Below are positions 22,731-37,050 of a stretch of 64,000 nt of DNA, piece by piece (positions within the stretch are counted from its first letter, which is position 1; the number at the start of each line of letters is the position of its first letter). Under the pieces are notes generated by a model that was not told the origin of the DNA, searched no databases, and was given only the letters and a program-made list of their open reading frames with translations. Source of the stretch: Liolophura sinensis (Eukaryota; Mollusca; Polyplacophora; Chitonida; Chitonidae); NCBI RefSeq assembly GCF_032854445.1, contig NC_088306.1, forward strand, positions 30,039,764-30,103,763, written 5' to 3'. A program made the translations under genes and the position numbers.

Positions 22731-23689
22731 CAGCTTTGTTAAGTTTGTAATTGATCACCATATTTTCCATTTATGTGACTTCTTGGGTTTATGGCTCAGC
22801 GGATTGGGCACAACATTCAATCACCAATCTTCCCACATGTCTATTTTTTCTGTTAACTTGCTTAGGAGTATCAGATATTAGTTTCGTACCCATTAATTGA
22901 AAAAGGTTTCGAGAAATTGACGATAAATATTTTCAAAACATAGCACAGAACAGATGCTGATTTACCCAGCGTTTTGTAAACTTGATTGAATATCTAAAAA
23001 TATCTCGGAACCACCCATTGTACGATTAAGACAAAAGGACCAAATGGGTTGAAACCGTGAAAAGTTTGCATCTGTCGACAACATTTGGGTCAATACAAAG
23101 TATGTATGCTCCTGGTTTAGCACTCGGTGGCGTTCTCAGTAACGAGAAGAGATATTGTGGAATATAGATTCGAGTGAGTGAGAATATAGATTATGAGTGG
23201 ATAACTGTAATACATGTACTTGTGTCTAAGGTATATGAGAGAAATTACTATATCCTAAAAGCATAGCGTCATATTTCTCTACATGCACACCAACAAACGT
23301 AGTACAGGGTTTGTTATTACGTACCAAAGCTAATAATAAAACTCATTAACGTCGGGTAAAAAAACAAACAGGGAAAAATGGTTACATCAGTTCAGCAGAG
23401 GTCCTAAATTATTCAGTTTTTAAGGTTTATGGACAAATCCATAAACTCTTTGTAGTACCAAAGAAAAAACATCCTTTACTCTATGGTATACTGAATGTCG
23501 CATGCTGGAAACCAGTAAGCGAACAGGTAAAATAGGATCTACCTTGTGGTACTGATGAATAACATAGTGATGGGGGACAGTCCCAGAGGGTTGTGAGTAC
23601 TTAAAAGTGTGCTAATATAGCAACGTAAACTAAGCTTTCACCATACATCACTTGCTGTAACTCCTCCAGCTTCGCACCAATAAACCAAT

Positions 23690-23805
23690 TAAACAATCAT
23701 TCAAGCAATCAGTCAATCAGGACATCGAACAATCAAGCCAACAATTAAGCAGTTTATCAATTCATCGATCAAATCATCGATCGATCGATTAGACAATAGA
23801 CCAGT
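23690..23805. repeat. AATC/GATC-rich simple sequence
   Basis: Dense caatcaagcaatcaatcaat-like repeats end in a self-complementary atcgatcgatcgat core. The block is retained in unit 2 (37,500-37,630) and in the diverged block (47,395-47,515). Confidence 0.75.
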
Positions 23806-25764
23806 TAATCACCATGATGTTTCTATGTGGCTTTTTGTGTTGTCATAATTGATAATGGGAAGTCAGTTCATCAAGTCGACGAGTTAATCAAGCAATGAAA
23901 CGTATCAATTCTATCAGCGTAATGAATTTAGATTCTGTGCGTTTGCATATAGTCTGTGTACCTATACCCTGAACCCAAAGTCAGGGACGAGCCAATATTA
24001 TAGATGTCAAAACTGAAAAGCGAATTTCCGGCTTCCAAGTTGGACGCTTGACAGGTCGGACATGTAAGTTTGAAGCGTGCTCCATAGAGTTTTTTAAAAG
24101 GTTTTCTTCGTCTGTAATTGAGTAAAATACTTTAACAAGCACGAGGTCGGTGTTGGAAAGTTTCACTAGAAAAAGAACTACTGTTAAGTCGATACCTGTA
24201 ATAAATACCTGTCGACCATGTTGACTGTGCTCTAAAGGGCGGATTTCACCAGTTTTTCGAAACAATATACTTCTTAAACCGTGACTAGGGGGCGAACCCC
24301 ACTTGATTCCTGCTCCGGCTTTTTTTTTTGTTCCGGGTGTTGAGAACGGGTGTTTGTTGTTCGCTTACCACACCGGTTAACTCATTGAACCCTAGTGGCT
24401 TCGCCCATTAGCCTTGCCTTAAATCAATCTAAATCAATGCAGAAGTTGTTGTTGTTTCCATCAATTTAGAACTTCTTGGTGAACGACACCCTTCACACTG
24501 GATGCTCTCCCACCGCTTTAAGAAATGAAGTAAAACTACGCTTTATAAGCGCCTTGAATATGAGTGCCTTGTGCGTGATATAATTGACATTGTCAATAAA
24601 TAAATAAATATATCAGGCCACTGAAATTCTGCATAAAATGCACGTTGAAACAAAGGTCTGTGTGAGCGGCGAGAGATAAATAAGCAAATCTAATTAATCA
24701 TAGTGAGTCTATGTGTAATCGGAGCGCTACATAACGACGTTAGGAAACTCAGTGAAGTCGCTAGTTGTGAAGGTCAATCATGTATGACGTTGGTATAAAC
24801 AACTTTTTCTCAGAGACTAAACGAATTCAAAAGTAAGAATTTAAGTGAAATCCCTTGACATTTAAACCCGTCAGGCCGTAAATATGTTCCTTGTGTGGCA
24901 CTTTGAGCGTTTTATTAACAAATAATCGAGCTTAGTTGTCTAATCACGTTTAGTACACAATTACTGGAATAAGGCTTATCAATTTTCCACGGTCCGGCGT
25001 TTTTATTCTCATGGGATAAGTAGAATGTAAATTTTCTCATAATGGACAGACAAAGCATTGGTTAGAGTCAAACCTGATAATAGTGTAGTGAAGATATAGG
25101 CAAATGTGTCTCTGTGAAGGTAACGTTCAAAGTATTTATGGTAAAAAATACTACGTTTGCAAGATAGGAGTTTTAACCTCTGGACCTTTGTTTATTACTT
25201 TGGAACGTCCTTTGTCGAGTACAAAGAATAAATGATTGCTGTTTAAGGCGACATTAACTGTATTTTAATCAGATCGTGGAGCTCTTGATGCGAGACCTAC
25301 ACAGAACTGTTTGTGTTTCGAATGACTAATAATGAATTCTGGTGGTTTTTTACCAGTTCCGTGAAAGAGGAATCATATGATGGGTATACCTGTAAAATCC
25401 GCTCATTCGCACATTTCAATTTACCGTTGTAAAACAATAATGTCCAAAAGTACGTTCTCATGCTCATTGTCTGACTGTCCATGGAAGACAGGAAGTGTAA
25501 GTCTCACGCTAGAGACTCGATGACATGTTTTAAACATGCATGTTCCTGGGAGTGCACGGTCGCCTGTTCAGGGAGACATTATTACATTTTTGCATGTCAG
25601 CTCTCAAGTTTTTGTCCTGCCAGTGGCGGTTTATTCAGATTTTAAGTTGATAATCAAATAAAATAATAAGAGAACAAAGAAAACAATCAGCACACACATA
25701 TTAAGAAAATGCATTTTGTTGGAAGACTATAAGCATTTACATAGACAATTTGAATAAAACCTTA

Positions 25765-25990
25765 AATGAGGCCGCCTTTCACCGGTTAAGTGTGACCATT
25801 CGCCAATTATCACACTGTCGTCGCTGTTCTGGTCTTGCTTTGTATGTTCTAAGTCTTTTGTTATATTGTATTCTTTTGCTTTCTATTTTCCTTCTAGAAA
25901 AGTGTGGGAAACGAAAACCACTGTCCCTAAGTACTAAAACTAAACCAAATAATGCGTACACCCATGATAATAAAATCAAAACCGGGGGAG
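25765..25990 (+). repeat. Segment present in unit 2 but not unit 1
   Basis: Unit 1 passes directly from 'aatttgaataaaacctta' to sequence near 'atgtccaagacaacctaaaa'; unit 2 has about 220 extra bases. The extra segment begins with the dispersed block listed at 22,620. It could be an insertion in unit 2 or a deletion in unit 1. Confidence 0.6.
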
Positions 25991-27795
25991 GTCCAAACCG
26001 TAATGTCCAAAACAACCTAAAACACCAATATCAAAAACACATGTAAGAAAAAATGATATAAATGTAAGAAATGAAGCCGATAACATGTAAGAGAGTATTC
26101 TAAGTGTGTAAGAGACAAGTGTTTTATTCGGGACAATAGGGAAAAGTTGTGCTCTTAAAACATTTTTGTGTTCATTCCTATCTTCGAAATAATTGTCTAC
26201 TAGTAGAAATTGGGTTGTGTAGTATATCAGAATGCACGTGCAGTCGGACAAAATATATTTTCCTGATATGTATACGTCTCTAGCTGTGTTTATTGGTAAA
26301 ACGCTCACTTTTTGTTTCACTTAAGAAACACATTTTATGATTTGTCTTACGCAAGTAACTCAGATGGGCACCATCTGTGTAATTTTACACAATCCCTGAT
26401 TGTCTCCGGGTGAATGACGTTTTCCTGAAACGACTTTCTGGAGAAACGGAGTTATACAGGTAAAGCTGCCAGCCATTTGTCTTACTCTACGCAAATCGAA
26501 TATGATTTTTTAACAGAACAAGACAGCTGTTTACCATATAATGGAACATTTATAAGGGTCTTGTACACTAGGGTCTTGTCTCAGTATACTAGCATCGCTA
26601 AAGGTTAGGTTAATACACACCCGTAAGTGAATTTAAATGTTTGAATGACCGGTTAAACTTAACCACCTGGGGCAGAATGTTAGCACTACACCGCACTATT
26701 GTTCAAACGCAAGGTCATTGTATTGATTTGGAAAGAAAACAGATATGAAATAGAAACCTCGGAAATATTTTGTTAAACGAAACAAATATTTGCAAGAAAC
26801 ATAATAAGGGAAATGGGTCAAGAGATTGATACTCTTTTAAATACAAGAAACTTTTCACAGCTGTTAGATTAATGGTTAAACGGTGAAAAAATGCCCCTTA
26901 TATTCTGATTCAACATTTAGAATAGAATGATGACCTTTATGGATTAAAACTGCAACTTACTATGACACCTGATAAAACAGTTTGTGTATGTACTGATGCC
27001 AGGATTTTACGCCGCATTTACCACTTTTATGTCATAGACGACTTCATTAGGAGTAAAAACCGATCTATAATCGTTCATTGTGAAGTAGTCTTATAAATAA
27101 TTACATGTTTTACGATCAAAAGAAAACAAAATAACAAGGATGACAATGTTACATGCTCTAGTTACATTGAAAAATTCAGCAGTTATATCAGAAAACTCTT
27201 TGTTGCGGCTGTCTTGGAAATAGTGCTAAAACTACACTAATGCGCGGTACACTAATTTGCGAAGGAATATATTTACGTATTTGATATCTGAGACTGTCTG
27301 TATACGTAGTGTGCACGAAGTACTTTAGTGTTTGGTGTCACGACACACACGATAGAAATCGGATCAAAGCTCTCAGCATTCCACTCGTCCGTCTGATGAG
27401 ACCGATCGGTTGACTCAAGTGTTGTAGACGGACTTCTCAACAAGTCACTTGTGTCAGGGTGTTGGGAGGTTTCTCCGTCCAAGGCCTCGGCCGACTAACC
27501 TTTCGATATGTCAGTTTATCCGGAAATAAATGTACCCAGACACTTTGATCGTGAAAAAAATAACACAACTTGAGAATGGAATACACTTAAAATAAACACA
27601 CAGTCAAAAAAAAAACTCTAGAAATTGATGGCATTTTTTTTGCAAAGATAAAAGGGATGTAGAGGTTACGCAAACCACTTTAATCGTGACCCTGAATGAA
27701 AACATGATATGCCTGAGAGCTGGCCACCTGTCGCTGGCGTAATGTAAGGCGGGTGGAGTGTATTTTGTAACACTTTCTGGTTTGCCAGAAAAGAC

Positions 27796-27830
<35 letters not shown>

Positions 27831-28299
27831 GACAATATAATTGATGCAGTAGGTAAATACAGTTAACCCTTAGGGTCACTTGTGTTGAGTAAGCTGTCGT
27901 GAAAACAGCCTGAAGCCGGGGTCTTGGCAGTCGACAAGCATGCACAAATTTGACGTATAGACTTGTGTATTCAGTGAAATCGTGGACGAATTGATTTACT
28001 TTGGTCTTTGACTTCGCTCTAAGACATTTGAGCAAATAGTCTTACGATAAGGCTAGCAGACCGAAAGGACACATCTTCTGGTACCACTAGATATAAAGTT
28101 GACCAGGATGTTAATCACATTACTTAAGGCGCAGAAATTCTCAAGTGTAAGCCTCGACCGAACCATTCGTATATGATACGGGGAGCCTTTCATACCTTAA
28201 GTAAGCCCAGCCAAAGCTACTGTATTTAGTGTAATGTTTGCAATGCAGTTCATGTAATGTGAAACGATTTTCGTCGTAAGTTGTGCTCAGAATAATACG

Positions 28300-28475
28300 T
28301 ATGTGTGTATGCTTGGCAGTTTACGTCGTACTTAAGAATTCTGCAGTCATGAGACGACAAGGAGTCATTACACGTAGGTGTGTGGCGAGTACATGCCGCC
28401 ATACTGCTACCGCCACTGAGATATCATGTCGAACCCAGTCACATTATATTGATATTGATAACAGGAATCTATCGG
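28300..28475 (-). mobile_element. SINE 3' part, family D (unit 2 copy)
   Basis: Same element as 14,440-14,580, slightly longer: it retains gtcgaacccagtcacattat after the core, sequence the unit 1 copy has lost by an internal deletion. Confidence 0.6.
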
Positions 28476-28725
28476 ATAACCTGCAACTTGCATTCTTTTT
28501 AATTTTGATTTGGACTTGCATAAAATTTACGCCAGTATTTGTTGGTACTTCTGCAGTCTGGTGACGTACACATAAAATATTCGTATATTAGAATGGGCGG
28601 ATGGTGAAACCGATTCGGTATTCAGCTGGTACTTGGCAGAAATAGGTACCACAGCGTACGCACTGCTCCATCACTCTTTCACTCCATCTCTCTATTGTAT
28701 ATTTCTGCACCCTCACGTGCCTGCA

Positions 28726-28743
28726 CCCCCCCCCCCCGCCCCC
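28726..28743. repeat. Poly-C tract
   Basis: A run of C broken by a single G at about 28,739, located where unit 1 has ordinary sequence. It lies next to duplicated words (ctgcaccctcacgtgcctgc) and is probably slippage in unit 2. Confidence 0.8.
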
Positions 28744-29264
28744 AAATCTTTCCCGGACACTTTCACATTCACGTTTAGTGTTGTATTCTACTCAGAGATT
28801 ACCCCATTTCATGTGACAAGAGTGGCCATATTATTCAAGGTAGATGAGAAGACAACACGAAACCATAGGTCTATATGCACTGATATAGACCCCACATAAA
28901 GGTAAAATACCATACCGTTTAAGTTTAGTTATATTGCATAACCGAGCTGTTCAAAGTAATCAATATTGGGTACACTGAGAATGAGAAACACTGCCATATT
29001 ATCAATTTGATCCAATCAAGCTCGAGTTTTGATTTTATAATCTGTCAGCTGTTTGGTATGCCGACATGCGGCATCACATCATTTTTTTGGCTTTTAGACG
29101 TATGAGCGAGGGTTAGGAATGATATAACACCATGTGTCCGGTTTCTGTAATATAACCATAACTCTAACATAAATCTAACATTCGTCATTAGAATTTCACA
29201 TTAAAAGTTGATTTATAGCTTCACAAAAACATCCGAACGAAATGGCTTTGGTGGCTTAGGTCCT

Positions 29265-29580
29265 TTTCCGTTTGGGTCTGTTTCCGTTTGGTTCTGTTTC
29301 CTTTTCGGGCCATTTCCGCTTAGGCCTGTTTCGGTTTAGGAGTGTTTCTGTTTTGGACCGTTCACGTTTGGTTCTATTTCCGTTTGGGCCGTTTCCGTTT
29401 AGGTCTGTTTCCGTTTAGACTTGTATTAGTTTTAGACTGTTTTCGTTCAGGTCTGTTTCCATTCGGACCGTCCCTTTTTTGGGCCTATTTCCGTTTAGGC
29501 CTGTTCCAGTTTCAGGCTGTTTCCGTTTAGGTCTATTTCCGTTTTAGGCCGTTTCCGTTTAGGTCTGTTTCCGTTTGGGA
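29265..29580. repeat. 16-17 bp minisatellite (unit 2)
   Basis: Same tttccgtttaggtctg array as in unit 1, with a different copy order. Confidence 0.92.
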
Positions 29581-29649
29581 CTGTTCGCCTTTTCTTAAAT
29601 AAGTAAGATTACGCTTTCTTGCCTCTTAACCTTATGTTTTGTTTGCATG

Positions 29650-29802
29650 GAAATAACTGTGTATTCTAAAATATCTCAAGAAATTCCTGCTCCAAGTAAA
29701 AATAGGACATCTGTTTATAAGAGAAAGGCGGATGACCTATATGTAAAGGATATATTGAGAACAAAGACATATAAGCAATTAATCGGTGCTAAACTTCCAA
29801 CA
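29650..29802 (+). other. Second copy of the candidate 51-codon segment
   Basis: Retains the open frame and the GTATGT at its right end, but the upstream AG is lost (gcatgg in place of gcaagg) and an in-frame taa follows at about 29,836. If the unit 1 segment were an exon, this one would probably be dead. Confidence 0.12.
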
Positions 29803-30779
29803 GTATGTAAAACAACTCAGCTGAAGAGTTCATTATAAGAAGCTGTGATATTCCATTCTATTTATGCAATTCGCTGTTTCTGAAGTCTAATACATCTTGA
29901 GTCCAGAGTATGTTTGTACATGCCTGTTGTTTAACCTATTCCACGCCATTTACTGAAAGGACTAAAATAAGCTTGCCGTTACGCGTGGGTGGTGACATGT
30001 ATATATACAAACACTGCGTAGAGATGATTTGAAACAATACTTCCTGTTTCTGTCCGCCCCTGTGCCCACACTTTCCGACCTACACGCCTCGTCTCACCAC
30101 ACCTCATTATTTTGCATCCGTACTTTGGTGTTAACCCAAACTCGCAGACTACAGTCACATCACGTGTCCATCGCAGCGTATCGTATGCTCATGGGTGTAT
30201 TTTGGGCCAATGTCTGAACTAAATTCTTCTGCAGGCAGAAGACAAACCACGATGAGACGTTGCAGAAACGGTGAAAGAGCAAAGTGAGGTATAATGTTGA
30301 TGTATTCGGCACAAAACGCCTGTCTTCGTTTGATTGACTATACTTAGAAAAATACGACAGGTATGCAGGCTTCTTCCGATCAGCTAACTCCCACACGGCT
30401 TTCCTATGTCAAGACAACACAATATTCCAGGCGTCAACGGGTATTTTCATTTGAAATATCGCTGAAAACCAAAAAGTTCTTTGGACTGGCCATTGGATAC
30501 TTACATGAGAATGCATTTTTGTGAACGTTGTTACAAAAACAAATAAAGTGTCTGTGATTATGTGAATGCGTGGACCTTCGGTAAATCCATCAGTGTGTAC
30601 TTCTTGCAGGATTAATCAATCGATATATCAGTTTATTGATCAATCAATCAGTTTAAAGAAGAGAGTTAACTTAAAGATTTGGGATATAGTATTCAATTTA
30701 ATTTGATAGAAGGAAGGTGGATCAAAAGGTGATGAAATATTTTATACCTAAAGTTTTGATGAATTTATTTGTTTGATTT

Positions 30780-31085
30780 ATAGTGAATATCACCCTCAAT
30801 TGTAGTGAATACCACCCTCATTAGCCTATGATTTGTTGTGAATACGACCCTCAATTGCAGTGAATACCTCCCTCACTAGCTTATGATTTACGGTGAATGC
30901 CACCCTGATTTGTAGTAAATACAACCCTGAATTGTAATAAATACCACCCTGAATTGTAGTGAATACCATCATCAATTGTAGCGAATACCACTCTCAATCG
31001 AGTGAATACCATCCTCAATTGTAGTGAACACCATCCTCAGTTGTAATGAATACAGCCTTCAATTGTAGTGAATACCGCCTGCAAC
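30780..31085. repeat. 22-bp degenerate tandem repeat (unit 2)
   Basis: Counterpart of 17,543-17,795, longer by several copies of caattgtagtgaataccacc-like units. Confidence 0.9.
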
Positions 31086-31304
31086 AGCCCATCAATAATG
31101 CGACATGTGTGGAAGAAACTGGATTTTGCACCACGGCCTTTTCCCAGGTACTGGCACCTAACAAAACCTTCTAAATTAACGCCACAGCCAAACCAGCTAG
31201 ATTGAAACACACGACATCATTTGTCAAGGGTCTATCGGCTCCGGCGTTAGCAGTGTTTTAGCAAATGGAATAAAGAAGAGCCCTCCAACCCAGCACCATC
31301 ATCA

Positions 31305-31740
31305 CTTTGATTTATTTATTTATTCATTTGATAGTTGTTTAGTGCCTACTCTGGATTTCCCCTCTGTGTTGTACGTCTAATTATATATACAAAAAAATAT
31401 ACATTTTTCCCGTATGCAATAATAGTGTTTTTGGATGACTACACAAAACCACAGTTCCCGGGATAAACACCCGACCTTTGCCAAGTTACTGACAAACTTT
31501 TCTACCGGTGACGTACATATACATGTGTTGATGTCTGCGCCATATTGGTGGAAGCCCTGTAGTCTTCGGTGGTGTTTAGATAACACGTGTGCAGTGGACC
31601 TGTTACTGTCACTAAAGCCCCACAAGCAGTGAGGGCAGAGGAATCTGCAAGGTCCTTGTCTGACGTTTGAACCTCGTCTGTACTAGCGTTTGACATGATT
31701 GAAACGTAAGCACCTTTAGCCATTAAACCATGGCAATGTA
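31305..31740 (-). mobile_element. Degenerate SINE, family C (unit 2), with extra 156 bp
   Basis: Same element as 18,004-18,290. It includes a 156-bp stretch (about 31,555-31,710) missing from unit 1. Both ends of that stretch carry aagc, and unit 1 keeps a single aagc at the joint, so the simplest reading is a microhomology-mediated deletion in unit 1. Confidence 0.55.
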
Positions 31741-33426
31741 CTCCTAGTTTTCTTGATTCAAGGAAGAACTTAGTTCGACGATGGTGAAATAATGTCATCA
31801 TCTTGGGTAGATTTTACGGACGAAAGACTTCTGTTAACCGTGGATAACCATAATAAAAACCTGTTTGCAAAATAAAACGATAATTACAGACAGAAAATGT
31901 TACCAACATTCTCTCGACTGATTTGCTTAAACATACCCACGAGTCCCATGCAGGCTTACTTCATCCGACGAGGATGAGTTTCCATGTATCCTCAAAATTA
32001 ATTAATTAAGATGGGTGACCAAGTTATCCAATTTTCTAATTAAGTCTCAATGTATCCCGCCAATAGCGGACGGCAATATTGAAAATCCAATGTGAGCGGG
32101 GCAACTCGGTGCTTCCGCACTACGTCTGATTTACTGTGGAATATTCATGTGTAAAGCGTGGATTCGACATTCCTACATGCCGATATTGAGAGATAAATGC
32201 TGACAGAATGTCGGCACAACATCACACAACCGAGGACAATACTCCATCCTAACAGAACTAACAACCGCACCAGCAGAATGAAGAGTTGAACTAAACCAAC
32301 ACCAAACCCATAATGGTCAACACCAACGTCTCCAAAAGCACCAATGTAACCATCATCCGCAGGGCCACCTGAAGGAGCTTGATCATCATTATACAATGCA
32401 CCTCATCATTTGTTAGGGTTTGCTGTAATTTGGGCACAAAAAAAATTCATCTCGCCTTCTTATTCCCTGGATCTAGACTTAATTAGATTTCAGTGTTTTA
32501 TTTCATAAGAAACTCGTGTAATAAAATTATTAATCGTTGGCCCTAACATTTTATAACAATAACGATCTCATATCGGTTTATTCGCAAGGACAGAATGGTT
32601 AACTGGCTAAGCCAGTGTTTGGAGGAAGGATTTCTAACTTACTGAAGTGTTATTCACCGCAATGCTATTCTTCGAAAAACTCCTTGTCTGTCCTTATGAT
32701 GAACCTGGACTATGGTTGTGAAGGAAGTTAAGTCCGTCGTGCCGGATTACTGGACGCATCCGGAAGGCTTTGTCAAGCAACGAGACAAAGAACTGTCGTT
32801 TCGAAGACACCTTTACCTTTAACGAAACCATACATAATATCATTCATGGCCTTGATCCGCCAAAGCTGCATTTCTCTCCAAAGCAAATATTGAGCATGTA
32901 TTTCTACAAAAGGTCTAGTTCATCTGCTACGCACTCGATGGAAAGCTAAGTAAGCTGGCTGTCCGGAAAAGGATGGTTTTGAACAAATTGAAAAAAATAT
33001 CTGTGTTGAAATGGGTACAATGGATTGCCATCAGGCGACGGCGTAATCTGTTCTCTGTCTGGCCGACCAGTTTCTATAAAACAATTGAGCTGTATGGTCG
33101 TTAGAGCAGTGACTCAGGTGGCCTACATGGAGACAAGGGAATGAGGCAACCGGCTAATATCTCTAAGGACACCTCGACTTCCGCTGAAGACAATCCGTTA
33201 TGAATTGTCTTAGCTAATTATTAGAAATGAATTCCATAGTGATATATAGATAGTGAAGACTTTGTTTAAACACCCAAAGGAAAATCTAGGATACATGTAC
33301 CAGCACTAAATCACTCAGCTGCACTTATATATTTTAGCGCTGCACATTCCTAAATGGCACTTCACCGCTTTTCCTTAGCAATGCGGTTTTATTAGTAACT
33401 TTTTCTCTTCTATACGGACCAGTCCA

Positions 33427-33777
33427 GACAGTATGTCGGCACAAGAGTAGAGCGTCCCCTTCGACGGCTGTAGATCCAGCGTCAACCCTAGGCCGAGTCA
33501 TAATTAAGACCTAAAGAAAGAGGATGGTGTAACTTCCTCCCTCCGCGTTCAGCTTTAAGGAGATAGTGCAACGACTGTTTGACCCGTATCAGTATAACGG
33601 CTCGGGTGAGACAGCATATTTGTCTGCGGTAAGTCGTTTTAGTGAAGCAACATAATATAAAAGAGCGGTGGAATCCGTCCCGCAACAAAAAGGCACATTG
33701 CATGCACTCTAAGGACTCCTTCGTCGTCATATGACTGAAAAGTTGTTAAGTACTCAGTTAAACCGCAAGCACTCACC
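33427..33777 (+). mobile_element. tRNA-derived SINE, family B (unit 2)
   Basis: Orthologous to 19,985-20,340 with the same decayed head and the tail 'ttcgtcgtcatatgactgaa'. It has its own substitutions, so it was inherited through the duplication and not inserted separately. Confidence 0.85.
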
Positions 33778-34929
33778 CAGTCTTGTATACAGCGTTTGTA
33801 CCACCTACGGTAAGAACCATTAAAAGAAACTATAATAGTTTTTCGCGACGTTCTGTTTAAGCTAAGAAAGAATGCCCTGAAAGCAAATGTTCCGATATGT
33901 TTCCAACGAATGTTTTAGCCAACTGGATGAAGTAACACTGGAATAGATTATATCACCTAACACCTCGCATTATCTTATAATTAGCTCCTTAGAACGTCAA
34001 ATCCTCTCGTTCTAAGGCCTAGAAGACGATGTCACTGATATTTGAGCGCAGTATTTTTTGGCGCACTTGAGGGTGTTTTAAAGGAGCTATTTGGTGTACT
34101 CACAAGAATATGTAAACTAACTAAATACACTAGAAAACAGCGACATCATCGCCTTTAATCCGTAGTTGTTGTTGGACAGGTGTGTTTTGATTTCCTGTGC
34201 GGTTACAGTTTCGTTACCAGACCGTCCGTTACACACTCAGGAACGCAACACCGTATGGGGGTATCGTGAGACTGCCCTTGGCCAAGCAGGTAAACACTCA
34301 AAAGGGCATACAAACGGAAACTCAAATAACATGTATTGCGTAAGTTACAACTATGAAATCGTTAATCTACAACGTTAATCTGCTACGATCTTCAAGTGCT
34401 CACAAGCGCATGACTCGACAATCACTTAATTTGACCAAGTTTTCACAGTCAGGAAGTTTAGTTTGTTATATATACGTGTGCAATAGACATTTATACTTGT
34501 GTGTACTCAGGGTAGATTTAGTGAGTCCTTAAGACATTTGACCTTTGCAATCATGGTGAAAAACTGAGGTCGCACGTTCGAAATCGGCTAAGTACCGGTC
34601 TCTTCGGTTCAGCCATTGCGTAAAGGGAAGAATAGTATATAAAAATCAAGAGGGCTGCAAAGCACCACTTTAAAGTGTAAAAATATAAGGTACCATTAAA
34701 GAATTAAAGTAAGCTGAAGAGAGGTAGAATCGTCGCTGACTGGCTGGTGTGACTAGTATGCAAGTCTAGGCTATACTTATATTCATTCAAGTGTAACACA
34801 GGATGGAGGCTGTAACGTAGGGAATCCTGTCTCTACTATCAACCAATCAGCGTCGATTTAATTAAATAGCTCTTGAAATGTTATGAGAAAAGTTTGATCA
34901 AAGCCAAGGTGTTAAGATGTCGTGTGCGT

Positions 34930-35375
34930 TACGCCCCGTAGCTTAGGTGTGTAGCCAGGATAGCCGTTTTGCCAGCTTTGTTATGAAGATTGGATGGATT
35001 TGGAGGTCAGGTGCAAACATAAGCGAGGTAGTAGCGTAGGTGTTAGGCCAGGATACCTTTGCATGTTGGGCGGTCTGAATGTAAGCGTGGGCGTGGTGAT
35101 ACGTGGGTGTGAAGCCAGGATAGATGTTGAGACCAGGCGGCCTGAATGCAAACTAGCGTTGTGGTGACGCAGGTGTTAAAGCAGGGTAGATTTAGAGGTC
35201 AGGCGTCCTGAATGCAAACTTAAGTGTGGTTGTAGCGTAGGTGTCAAGCCAAGGTAGATTTGGATTTTAGCCGGTGTGAGTGCATACCTAGGCGCGGTGG
35301 TAGTGTAGGTGTTAAGAAAGGGTAGATATGAAGGTCAGGAGGTCTGAATACGTGGTGGTAGCGTAGGTATGAAAA
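34930..35375. repeat. Degenerate tandem repeat, about 55-68 bp (unit 2)
   Basis: Counterpart of 21,480-21,950. It holds several copies at its left that unit 1 lacks and misses most of those at the right. Confidence 0.85.
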
Positions 35376-36372
35376 GGTTTGAGGTCAGCGTTGGTTTGTT
35401 ATTGTGTATTAAATGTAATGACAACACAGCATGTTGCGTAATTCTAACCAGTGACGTCTAATAAATTGCAATTAACATTACTGTGTTCTGTTCTCGCCAA
35501 TTCTTGGCCCTTTTCCTTTGCGCGGTTTTTCTTTAATTAACCAGACTTCGTTTAGGTAGGATATAGATTGATAGAATTCAAACCACATGTACTTTGATAC
35601 GACGCCATGTATTGAAACCGAGTGTAACTTTTACTGACTAACAATTGGTCAGACGTGGCGCATTAATCTGCAACAATATGAGGCCTGCAGTACTAGCAAC
35701 AGCGTGTACCAGTGACGTCTGATAACTGCTTAAGTCATAACGGTAGAGGACATGTAATTAGTTACTATTTAAGCATTTACATAAATGGAATAAAACTCTG
35801 ACTGAGGTTAATTGACAATGTGTCGCATTTCACCAGTTAAAAGTAACCTTTTGCCCTTTACCACATTGTCATCGCTGCCCTTGTTTTACTCTCTAATCTG
35901 TAGTCTTTAACTGTATTGATGCCCAGCTTTGTCGGGGTTTGACAGGTTAACTGATCACAATGTTTTTCCATTCATGAGACTTGTGTTTGTGGCTTAGTGG
36001 ATTGGACACGTCATTGAATCACAATCTTCCCACATGTCTATTTTTATGCTAACTTGCTTAGGAGTATCAGATATTAGTTTTGTACCCATTAACTGAAAAA
36101 GGTTTCGAAATATTGACGATAAATATTTTCAAAAGACAGCACAGAACAGATGCTGATTTACCAAGCGTTTTGTAAACTTGATTGAATATCTAAAAATATC
36201 TCCGAACCACCCATTGTACGATTAAGACAAAAGGACCAAATGGGTTGAAACCGTGAAAAGTTTGCATCTGTCGACAGCCATTTGGATCAATACATAGTAT
36301 GTATGCTCCTGGTTTAGCACTCCGGTGGCGTTCTAGTAACGAGAAGAGATATTGTGGGATATAGATTCGATA

Positions 36373-37050
36373 AAATCGGCTTTATTCCCACGTCTCTCAA
36401 GCGACGGGCGAGTTTCTCTTTTTCAACACGATGTTACTAGGTAGAACAAGTGATTTGCAACTTTCACGTACGTCACCTACGCGCGCACACCGAAACACTC
36501 CAGTGACATTACGTAATGACTTGTCTATGGCCTGTGTTCGGACGATTATAAGCATTATGTAGAAGGTCACACAGCGGTAGGAAAGTAATTACGCAATAAT
36601 GAACGATTTTCTTTTAAGCTTTATGAGGCATATTTGGAAGAGACATTTTAGGACCCTGTTGAAAATGGCATTCTTATTATTTTGCACAATGGTGTACTCG
36701 GTTCCATCAAAGAACCGTAACATGTGTGTCGAATGCTGAGCCAATGGTTTTACTGCCATTTTTTTGTGTACTCGTCTTAACAAACCAAGACCATTGAGGG
36801 CTTAGTGTCGGTGGGATATCATTGAAGAAATGCCTGTTTTTGAATATATATGTGTGTTGAAGTTATAATGAGTGCAATTTTCTTCGATACGACGTTACAC
36901 AGCAATAAATAAATGAATAATTTTCAGGCATCCATTATTAATTCGCAAACTGTCTCTGGAGCGACCGCACACTGTTCATGTTTCAAACATCATTCAATAT
37001 CATTTATACAAATAAATCAACCAACAAATGCTAGGAAAACATAATCCCAA
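36373..37050 (+). repeat. Segment lost from unit 1; related to 46,600-46,990
   Basis: Unit 1 joins directly near 23,165, skipping this about 680-bp stretch. Its second half (36,740-37,050: 'gggcttagtgtcggtgggat', then atatcattgaagaaatg) is collinear with 46,690-46,990, including the right arm of the inverted repeat there. No gene is seen. Confidence 0.7.
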